Assembly (NCBI GenBank): GCA_014925825.1 | Contig: JACGCK010000004.1 | Location: 1,272,908-1,336,907 of the forward strand | Direction of reading: 5' to 3' | Length of the DNA: 64,000 nucleotides | From: Pholiota molesta | Lineage: Eukaryota; Basidiomycota; Agaricomycetes; Agaricales; Strophariaceae | Shown here: one piece after another, positions 11,458-23,369 of the stretch | Position numbering within the stretch: position 1 is the stretch's first letter | Layout of the letters: each line of letters begins with the position of its first letter | Notes under the pieces: generated by a model | The model's database searches: none | Seen by the model: only the letters and a program-made list of their open reading frames with translations | Told to the model about the DNA's origin: nothing | Made by a program: the position numbers and the translations under genes

Positions 11458-11893
11458 ATGCGTAACATTGCTGCATACCTCCTCCTCCAGACCGGTGGCA
11501 ACGCCAACCCCACCGCTGCTGATGTAAGAAGCTCCTCGCCGTCGTCGGCATCGACACGATGAGGAACGCCTGACCAAGCTCATCTCTGAGCTCGAGGGCA
11601 AATCCACTGCTGAGGTGCGAGTGTTGTCCCTTCTCCGTTTGCGTTTCATCCCAATATTGGTTTGCGCAGCTCATCGCTGAGGGCTCTGCCAAGCTGGCCT
11701 CGGTCCCCTCCGGCGGTGGCGCTGTCTCTGCTGCTCCCGCTGCTGGTGGCGCTGCTGCTGCCCCCGCCGCTGAGGAGAAGAAGGAGGAGAAGTTGAGGAG
11801 AAGGTTGGTGCCCAACGTTTTTTGCTGGATTGAGCTAATGACCTGCTGCAGGAAGAGTCCGACGACGACATGGGCTTCGGCTTGTTCGATTAA
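11458..11893 (+). CDS. RPP2: 60S acidic ribosomal protein P2 (three missing bases)
   Basis: A ribosomal stalk protein that recruits translation GTPases. Exons 11458-11614, 11670-11803 and 11852-11893 are joined by GT-AG introns. The N-terminus is MRNIAAYLLLQTGGNANP, followed by the helical domain (LTKLISELEGKSTAEL), an Ala/Gly/Pro hinge, a KKEE-type charged stretch and the canonical tail EESDDDMGFGLFD. The genomic frame breaks three times: after GAT GT (11525), after GAC AC (about 11557) and at about 11793. Each break is corrected by exactly one added base, and the exon sum of 333 plus 3 gives 111 residues, the normal P2 size. For an essential gene this points to sequence error rather than decay. 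Confidence 0.93.
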
Positions 11894-13102
11894 AGAGCGT
11901 GTAGCTAGTACCATCATTTGTAATAGCATGAATACAGACGCATCCATCCTCGCACGCAGACGGAAGATTTGTTTCGTAGACGATTCTTCACATCATTCGC
12001 GCCGAAAGCTTCGAGCTCGAACTTGGTCTCTATCCACCGCCATCTGACTTCGCAACCTGCCTCAAAGCTTTCTGTCGTTGTGCTATTGCTGTGCCTCTCA
12101 GAATTCAAGTCGATCTCCTTCCCTGCTTACGCACCCACGGTACATTTCCAGGACGACGCACTTTACAAGCCAGCCTGCAGCAACAACTCTCGTCGTTGAC
12201 CGTTGGTTGTCCTATTATCATATACTACTTCAGGCTGACGCGCGCTTCAATCAAGTCATCTAGCATTTCCGTTTACAAGGAACTCTCATCACTTCGCGCT
12301 GCATTTTATTTGCCTCTGGCCTCAATATTCTTCGGTCCCCTTAGCTTGGTCTTACGGCACAGTCTTCCTTCTTTATGATTACGGCTGCACTTCTTGTGAC
12401 GTCTTCATGACCGGTCATTGGAATGTGTTACTCACATATATATTTCTGTTCACAAAACATATTCAAACATACTCACCATTGGGGTGTTGTTGTGTTATTC
12501 TTGCTGAGTGCAAGTAGTCTTCTTTGAGTGACTTTCACCTCCCACCGCACCTCCTTGTTGGTTCCGTCCCAATTCTGTCCGCTCTGTATAACACACCTGC
12601 ATGTTCTCCCACTTGGTGGCGCATTACAGCTTCTTCGATCTGGAAATCTCTCTCTTTCTCGTAAAACCCGTCACCTTTGCGCCGAGTCGTCATTGCAACA
12701 TGGGAATCATTGCTGCCATCTATCCTTCGTGCTATCTCGGATCCTCCTTGTGTTATTTCCATGTGTGCAGATCCTATTTTCCTCCAACTCCCTCTTAACG
12801 CCACAATCCACACACATCTGTTAATCTCTCAAGTATTCACATTAATTGCATATTAACTCATATATTTCCATTCAGTAATTCGCATCCGACATAGTACTCG
12901 CCGTGTATCATGTACCGCATCCACGACCTTATCCATCTGTATCCTGCCTCCGCAACCCTGCTACCTGTCCAGAATGCAATGTGTTGGGAGCCGGCGGTGG
13001 TGCAGCCCTGGACACGTGGGATTGTTGCTGGCCCTGAATTAGCATGCCGGCGGACCGATGGGGAACGAATGGCAGCCTCTCTTTCACATCCCACCACCAT
13101 CC
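11894..13102. other. Intergenic / probable long pyrimidine-rich leader
   Basis: A 1.2-kb stretch between P2 and the transcription factor, rich in C and T runs on the plus strand (about 12060-12830). Such sequence often precedes fungal regulatory genes as a long 5' untranslated region. Several open frames on both strands have no recognisable motif. No RNA gene or repeat was found. Confidence 0.4.
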
Positions 13103-16100
13103 ATGCAAAATTCAGACTCCAATAGCCCCTTCCTCAAGGGGCCCAAACGAAAGCGCCTTGCAAAGGTACGCCCCCCAGCCCGCCCCGCGCCTCCATTTCC
13201 TCACCGCTCCCAGGCCTGCGACGCCTGCCACAAGAGTAAACGGCGCTGCGACGGCACTGGTGGGTTTAGCGCTCCGTTTCCGTCTTTCCACAAGCTCACT
13301 CTATCACAAATAAGCCCCGTGTAGCAACTGGTGAGCCAGGCACTTCTTTGTGTTCGCAGACGATCGTGCTGATGCGCGCCGGCAGTTATTATGCGTCCAA
13401 GCAGTGCACTTACACTGACGCCTCGGGGCGTCCCGTACCCGCTCCACGCCCCTTCAAGCCAGAGAAGCAAGATCCACAGCCCTCTTCGTCTACTTCAGAC
13501 CCCGTGGCTATCCCTCGGCGCAAATGGGCGCCTCTTCCGCTAATCAGTTTAGGATCTTCCCCACTTCTCACCCATTTCAGAACGAAACAGCGACGACGAG
13601 CACAAACACCCGCGGAAACGCTTCAGAAATGAGCGGGGAATCCTATGCCCGTAGAAGACCTTGTCATTGATGGCCCACTAGAGGCGCTTCCGTCGAGCAA
13701 CCTCCCGCCATCGAGCTGGACCCAGCGCTCACGCGCGAATTAACAAATCGCAAGTGTCTATATTTATTGTTCGGAATTGTGCTAACGACACTATATTTTG
13801 CCCCCTCAGTTTTCTTTACGCATTGCCATCCTGCAAGGGTTATCGTCCACAAACCCACATTTTCGTCCGCGCTCAGCCACAATCGCGTTCCATCTCATCT
13901 CCTTCTTGCCGTGTGTGCCCTTGCCGCCCCTTTATCCAAGCAGCCGCGCATCCGAACCACGCCCTCACGCTTCGCGGGCAAACCATTTGCTCAGGAAGCA
14001 CTGTCTCAAATGTTCGACGGCGCGGGACGCCTGGTGGTCGAACCTGACTTGGCAGCCGCGCAGGCACTCTGCATCCTTCAAATGCATGACATACTCACGG
14101 AAGAAACAAACAGCATCTGGAGCTCCCGATTTCACGGTATCATCTCCTTCCCTATCCGTTCCCACCAGAGTTTGTGCTGATCGGATGAATTAGATCTGGC
14201 ACTGCAGATTGTGGAGGGCCTCGGAGTGCACAGTCCGGAGCATCCGACACTCACTCCGGTCCCATCCCAAGAGTTTGTCCAGCGCGCGATTGAGCGCGAA
14301 GCCCTACGGCGCATCTTCTGGCTCATCCATTTCCTCGACGTCATGGCGTCTATTTACTTCAAAAAGCCGGTGACCTTCGCCGAGAACGAGCTCCGACTAA
14401 GACTGCCTGTGGATGAGACGAGCTTTGAGCTTGGCGTCCATTCCACGCTACCTGGTGCGTGTTTCCGTCTTGTCATTGCATTGCTGCACCCCCCATTATT
14501 TTTGCTTGTCCCCCTTAATCCCCACTTTACACCACGGTAACAAACCGCTATCCCATGCCACTGTTTCCCTCCTCGCAGTTCCGCATGCCTATTTTTCTCC
14601 CTCCCGCTTCTAATCCCATTGGTGTCAGGATCATGCGCTGATTCTCTACCACTCTATTCTTGTGCCTTTCCCATACTTATCACATCTTCATGCCCACCTC
14701 TCACATCTCTCTTCTATTTGTCACCTTTAACTCCACTGTCACCTAAACCGCGTTTTTATTTTTAGAATATCTTTACCTTCCGGCGGTTAGGACCCAATAT
14801 GCCTCCGAATTCGGTCACCTCATTCGTATCATCTCGATTTACGCCAAAATGGAGTTCGCACTTGATGACATTACCGGTGAGGATACTCCTCGATATGGTT
14901 ATTACGTGGCAGTGTCTGACCGGCGCTAATATTAGATACAGAGACGAACACCTTTTCCGCAGGGGCGCTGATGGAGGCTGAACAGAGGATGGAGGTACGT
15001 GCTTCGTAGCCATTTAGCATGACGCTTTCTCATGCTCTACTCGGTGGCGCTGACGGGGATTTTGGAGCAGGACTGGGATCGTACACTCCCGGATCACCTG
15101 CGCTTCTCGGAAGAGAGTCTGCAGGTGCAGCAATCCATGTTCGAAACGAGCTCCAACGGGGGCGCCTGGTGCTGGTGTTGCATCCACCTCTATCACGCGT
15201 CGTGCGCGCTAGTCCTGAATATCGTGATTACCCTTTCCCTCTGTCTCACCCCCTGTCCTTTTGCATTGCACCCGTTTCGCCTGCGTAAATTCTCCCTACT
15301 ATTGCTGTTCTGTTTTTCTCACGTGTCCCTCCGTGGGGCGTCTTTTCTCTTCACAGGCCCGCCAGCGCACGCAGCGTGGTTCCAAGAATGACCGTGAGCC
15401 ACCATGGGCTATCGAACGAATCGAGCTGATTCTGAAGATGCTGGGCGACCGTGCGAAGAATAGCATACTCAGTGCGTTACAGTTTTACTTCTTTGCTCTC
15501 CGATCCCTTGCTTTTCGGGGCGTTTCTGATGCTTACCTTTGTTTGATTTCTCTCATGCTTCGTTATCGCCGTATCAGTGGGTTCCGCACTCTGGGTGCGT
15601 AATTAGCTTGCTCTTCTGCCTTCCTGATATAGGCGCTAACGTTGCGCGCTGGCGCCGCTCCAGTCTCTAATTAAATATTGCAAGAGGGACGACCCGCAGA
15701 TTCGGAAGTGGGCCTCGGAGTACGAAGATGCGTATGGCACGCGGGTCTTCGAGATGGTGCAGGATTGGCGTTCCCAGCCATCACCCCCGCAGCTGCATCA
15801 ATACCCATCCCATTCCCATTCCCACTCGCAGCCCCTGCAATCTCAGCAATCTCAAACGCATCACCTACCCCAGCAGCCATCTCATAATAGCCATCACCCC
15901 AGTTCGTACCACACGCAACACAAGCACCAGCTCCCACACCGGCGCCTCTCTGATGTGCGGACGTCCGGGCCTTTCACGCTCAGTCACTCCGGCACCTCGA
16001 ACAGTCCGCGACATCCCGCTTCGGACGCGTACGGCGTCGGTGGTGGTGGTGCGATGAACAGCACGTCTGCGGTAATGAAACGCTCCCCGAGCCACTCGCC

Positions 16101-16970
16101 GCCGATCTCGTATTCCCTCGGGCGCCCGCTCAACGCGGCGCCGAGCAATGGAGCAGCACCACCGCGCCACGCGGCCCTTGGGAATGGCCAAGCCACCTAT
16201 CCGGCGGGCTTGGCGACGCGCACGCGCACGCGCTGCCAGCGGCCCCGCGGGCGGTGGCAATCATAGTGCGGGCAGTCGGGACACGCGCGGTGCCCCATCG
16301 GGCTCAGGGGCGAGTGCGCTTCTTCCGGGCGGCCCGGGGAGCCCCCACCTGGGTGGGAGCAGCAGCGCCCTCGACGCGGGGTTAGCGCTACAGCCGCAGC
16401 CGCCGGCGCAGCAGGCGGGCCTGGGAGTGGGAAGTACAGCAGCGGTAGCGCGAGCCGCGGCGATGTGGGCCACGGAGAGCGTGCCCCGCGCTGGCCCCAC
16501 AGGGCGGTGGGGGACGCGGTCGCCGGCGGCGGCGGGTACGGCTCCTCAGGAGGGCGGGGATGGCGGGCGAGGGGAAGCTGCTATCTGGCACGCCTTCTGG
16601 TTCTGGAAGCGGCACGGTGGGTGGCGTGGCGGGTGCTGGGGGCGGCGGATCCGCCGGGCAGCGCGGGCTTGCAGGCCTTGGGGACGGGATACAGTCGCTG
16701 CCGTCGCTCAAAGCGAGCGGGCTGTTGGACTCCTGGGGGCTGCGTCGCGCGCCGGTGGTGCGGGTGGCGGTGCTTCGGATGCGTCGCAGAAGCAGGCGCT
16801 GAAGGGTGCGCCACAGCAGCAGCAGCATACTACGCCGCGGAGGACGACGTCAACCTCCGGGAATATGCATTTAACGATATGGCAGCTTCTTCCGATGTGG
16901 CGGAGCTGCGGCCTGCACCACGCTGAGCATGCCTGTAGGCTTGCAATGGCTCGCGAATGAGTCCAGGTAG
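13103..16970 (+). CDS. Zn(II)2Cys6 fungal transcription factor
   Basis: A nuclear DNA-binding regulator. The start (13103) gives MQNSDSNSPFLKGPKRKRLA with a basic, nuclear-localisation-like run. After an intron come ACDACHKSKRRCDGT (first half of the binuclear cluster) and, further on, YYASKQCTYTDASG (end of the second half). The fungal-specific regulatory domain is clear: FFTHCHPARVIVHKPTF and SHLLLAVCALAAPLSKQPRI (about 13810-13965), IEREALRRIFWLIHFLDVM (about 14285-14345), EYLYLPAVRTQYASEFGHLIRI after an intron (about 14767-14830), then DWDRTLPDHLRFSEESLQVQ (about 15070-15130). A His/Ser/Gln-rich, then Gly/Ala-rich low-complexity tail fills 15760-16960. The end (TLSMPVGLQWLAN...TAG at about 16968) is inferred from frame use. 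Introns are unusually long in places. The target is unknown. Confidence 0.85.
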
Positions 16971-17419
16971 TATTCCTGATTCTTTCTCTCGTCAAGCTTA
17001 TGCCTGTGCCTTTTCCCTTCCATCTTGCTTAAAGTTGATTTTTTGCTTTCTTGATGCTCTGCTCTTCTTGCTTGGGATTCACTTAGATCCTATTGTTGTA
17101 TCTTTCTCAGTCATCTTGCCACCACTTCATACCCTCCAATCAACTATGTATATCTGAACGCTGTTTTATCTTACCTTGTTTTCTTGCGTGTTTGTCTTCC
17201 TATCTACTATCCTCGCTCTCCACTGTCGCATATTTCTCTCACATGCAATTGGTATATCTTGTACTCTGTTCCCTTTCAATTCATTACATCCCCATTGTCC
17301 GCTCCACCGTATATTATTATGTTGTAACGTCACCCTATCATCTTGCGGAATCCCAGACTGAGTTTAGAAGGATGTCATTGTCCATGAAGCTTTATCCAGA
17401 TACTATTTACGCAGCACAA
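16971..17419. other. Intergenic between convergent genes
   Basis: A T/C-rich spacer between the 3' ends of the transcription factor and the V-ATPase G gene. It presumably carries both 3' untranslated regions. No motif, repeat or RNA gene recognised. Confidence 0.5.
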
Positions 17420-17976
17420 TTAAGCTTGAACTTTCTTAAGATTCCGATTGAGCTCGGGATGAACTTGGGTGGCTCTCTGCAGAGAGTATTGACGACATCT
17501 TTCTTCTTCGACTGGAACACAACTTCGATCTCCTGCAACTTGGCGTCTGTCTCTTTGTCCAGGGCGGCTTGGGTTGTTGAGGTGGTGCCAGCGTGCTATA
17601 CACATCGTAGATGTGAGATATGTCCAATAACACGTCAAGCGACATGGTAAACGCACCGAGGTCTCGAACGCTTTAAACTCTTGCTCCTTCGCCTTCTTGT
17701 ACTCCTCTATCTCCTTCGTTGCCTCACTGCGGGCGTCCTTCAGCTTCTGAACGCGATCTACAAAGTGCCGGGCAGGCGTTAAGCTGAACAGACAGACGCG
17801 GCAGGCGGAAGTGGACGTACATTGGCGGGCCTGCTGCACGATCTTTGCCGCCTCCTTCTCCGCCTCGAGGAGGGTCTGGACGCCCTGTGATTGCTGCGCT
17901 GCCTTCAGGGTGCGGACATGTGTGAGCGGGCTTGCGCGCGTAGGGCTGGCTACCGGGGTGCGCACGGACGTACCAT
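17420..17976 (-). CDS. VMA10: V-type proton ATPase subunit G (one missing base)
   Basis: A peripheral stalk subunit of the vacuolar proton pump, pairing with subunit E. Exons 17974-17976 (the ATG alone), 17821-17902, 17657-17757 and 17420-17595 are joined by GT-AG introns. The N-terminus MAAQQSQGVQTLLEAEKEAA matches the family signature. It is followed by the charged helix KLKDARSEATKEIEEYKKAK and the tail TQVHPELNRNLKKVQA. The exon sum is 362 nt; one base appears to be missing near 17487 (CTC TG where CTC CTG is expected). Restoring one base gives 120 residues, the usual family length. Confidence 0.93.
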
Positions 17977-20741
17977 TGGATGTTGATTGGATGAGTGGCT
18001 CGGCTCGGTGGTGAGTGGGCGGAATGAGATTCAGACCCCGCTGCAACCATGGGAATTCAGGAGAGTTGCCGGATATGGGACTTTCGGCTTTCTTGCCTCT
18101 TCCTCCCAACCATCTCATTCCTTCGCTAAGTTCGCTTCCTGATTCTACATTATCCCGCACCCATGTCGCGCTAACTCTCTTAAACGCTGGGATGCTCTAA
18201 AATAGGTAAAATAGGACCGCTATTAAAACAATCTCCATCAGCGGCACAAGCTGCTCTCTTTTTATCAGGGCTACACAGGCCACACACGTGTCTAAACTCC
18301 GTCTAATAGCGAGGCAACTCTACTCAGCTATGCTCAGGCCCTTCAATCTTCGCTTCAATTCCTTGGACAGCCATAATGACATTCCCTCGACGTTGACACA
18401 TATGAAGACGGATGTGTTAATGCCGTCAAAGGCATGTACCGGCTTTAACTCGGGCGACAGGATTTCGTGGGCTTGACCACAAGGGCTTACAGGACGGTTA
18501 ATCTGACAATGTTTTTTCTACGGCCTACCAAGAACAGCCTGTGTGCTTGTCTGCCAACCAGTACTATCAGATAGAATGTCTGTGGAATCTACTTACCCTG
18601 CACAAAGCTGAATGAACTTGAACATTCTAATTGACCGGCTTGGATTGGACCTGAGCATCTACGCGTTTATCATAGATCTTGCAGGGATCCGTATCCATAT
18701 CTCTTTGATTGGACTGTAGTACTTCAGGCTCACGGCTTTCATCCCATCTAGATATATCAATATGAAGAATCTTCCGCGACATGTGAACGTGTACTTTGCA
18801 GCTCGCTAATTATGACAGACCGTGGGCCGCGCTACGACAGATACCTACTGCTATTCTCCAAAGATCATCGCGAACCCAATCTTGCCCACTTATTAGCCGT
18901 CTTTCATTCAGGCTTGCAGCGAACCTGAAGATGATGTTGTGGACCAATGTGGATGCGTGTTTCCATTCTCTTTAAGCGACTATATAAGAGAATCAGGACG
19001 AAATTACTGACGTCTCGCTTATGATCTAATCCTAGATCTGTCACAGATTCATCCTGGTATTTTGGGCTCTGGGCATGAAGAAATTTTGCTTTGCCCACCC
19101 TTTCATTGGTCAAAAGGCCACGAACTTTGGCTTCGCACTAGGGGGATTGAAGTCTCGGAAGCATGTATACAAATGTCTATCGGTTCAAGAAATTCATTGA
19201 TTACCATAGCCTGGATTCATCGTACTAGACGCTATCTCCGTGTCCTGGAATTGTGGCCCAGGTTCTTGAACCCAAGGAAATAAATAAAAAGTCAATGCTC
19301 ATAAAGTGGACATCATTTTGTTAGCCAAAAAAATCACGGCGGTGTTTATGTCCCCGATGACCGAACACTCATCAGAATGTAGTATGAGAGTCCTGGCGCA
19401 GAGTTTCGACAGCTGCTCGCTCCTGCTCACTTGCTATCACCTTGTCGATCCGAAAATTCCGAGTGAGAATCTGCAAGGCAAGCTGCACATGGGCTGCGCG
19501 GTGTTAACATTGTCGCTTTGAGGACATAACTGGTGCGTAGAAGACTAGATACTGAGTAATCAAGGATAATTATCGCATTTGGCGACTCGGAGACTCGGTG
19601 ATTCGAAATCCCATGGTCATCAAGTGTCGTATCTCAATGGAAGTTGGACGTCAGCAGCAACTTAGTTTTCTGGAGCGAACGAAGTTGCTGTCGTGTCCCC
19701 AAGTAGGATGAATGCCAAATGTAGATACTGCAAGCCCATATGAACTTCGATGATCTACAATTTCAGTCCTGGGAGATGCTAATCACATATGGCGGTAGTG
19801 CGCTTGTCACGGCCTTCAACTTTAAGGCGCTCTGGCTGCTGTAGTAGCTACATCTAGGAATGATACACGATGGGTCGTAACACTGGTTACGAGCATATTA
19901 CTCACAAGCCTGGCTTACAGGCTGTGCAATTCTATTCTACAGCCTTTGAGTAATACGAAAACCGTGAATGCTTGTGAGAATATTTTGATTTGTTTATATC
20001 TTCCATGCGCTATCAACTAAGCACATAGGAGTTATTGACTTGAGAAGCGGTGCGCGCAGCGTGTGCGGGTTGCATGCTTGTATGTATGCAATGGTTGATC
20101 TAAAGATTTCGCGGGGTTTCATTGCGCCACTATAGACATATCTTCCGTAACTTCTGCGCTTACTTCTGCAACTACATGTAATAATACAAAATGGCGAGTT
20201 GAAGGAGGGTACATGGTTAGGCGCGCGGATTTAAAAATAGACCGTCCTTAGATAAGATAAGTCGGTAGCCCAAATTGGGATGGGAGGACTCAGGAAAACT
20301 TACATGGATGCTTTCCAGAACTTGAGATTCGAAACCGAGCCCAGGTCATCATTATCGATTCGAGTCCTCAGCCAAACTCTGCAGATCCCAAATCATTGAT
20401 TCGTCGTTGTAACTCTGTCGATGACCTTGCCAATCCACTGCTGCTCACTCCCAACTTGTAACCGGCTCGTGAGTAGTTACAGGGATTGATAAAAACGACA
20501 CTGGTGTATGGTCTGCCTCGTGAAGCTTCTCACAAGACTGGTATATATTGAGAAGCAGTATTCAATCCCCAGGAACGCCATAAGGATTCAGATTTTTCTT
20601 ATAGATATCATGATAAGGCTTCAAATTTCTTTATCATGATGGGCATTTCGAAGACAACTGAACTCGAAAGCTTTCTAGCATACATCCGCCGACGTCAATT
20701 CTAACATTACTATCGTGCAATATACGAGTCCTCATTTAGGA
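17977..20741. other. 2.8-kb stretch without recognised gene
   Basis: Between the V-ATPase G start and the halogenase start. Open frames here are short (under 75 codons) and show no motif I recognise, and their base use looks non-coding. I saw no clear terminal repeats or tandem arrays. The last 200 bases contain TATA-like runs (about 20537-20545) and must include the halogenase promoter. Confidence 0.4.
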
Positions 20742-22963
<2,222 letters not shown>

Positions 22964-23369
22964 GTTTCTGAATTAACGCTCGCAAAGCTATTCACCGATG
23001 TACAGCGCGACGGTAGACTTTGGAAAGGAGTGTCATCGCGGGTTGATTGCGGTTATGGAACGCGGAAAGCTGAGCTTAGTGGGAAGGAGCTGATATACAA
23101 CTAACGCCAATAACTGGATTGAAGGATTGCGATACGAAGGACTCAATAGACTCCATGATTACTAGAATTCGAAAGATATTTTGACGCAGTTAAACTGGCT
23201 GCAATACCACTATCATTTTGTCGATCAATGCCAAGACATATCAGGCGCTTATTTGTGACTTTGAATGGATTTATTTAATTCTCAGATGTTAGTACAAATT
23301 AACAAGTCAGAGCAGAAAGGCACCAGTGTCCTTCGATGATACATGAGTATATACACATTAAAAAATCTT
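22964..23369. other. Intergenic between convergent genes
   Basis: A spacer between the halogenase relic and the makorin 3' end. No motif recognised. A little former halogenase 3' sequence may persist at the left edge, since the reading frame there is uncertain. Confidence 0.4.

Noticed and set aside
11521..11560. Intron starting at GTAAGA in the P2 gene
   Set aside because: The following bases code, after one added base, for the conserved helix of P2, so the GT is within the exon.
19560..19625. tRNA-like word GGTGATTCGAAATCCC
   Set aside because: The surrounding bases do not fold into acceptor, D and anticodon arms.
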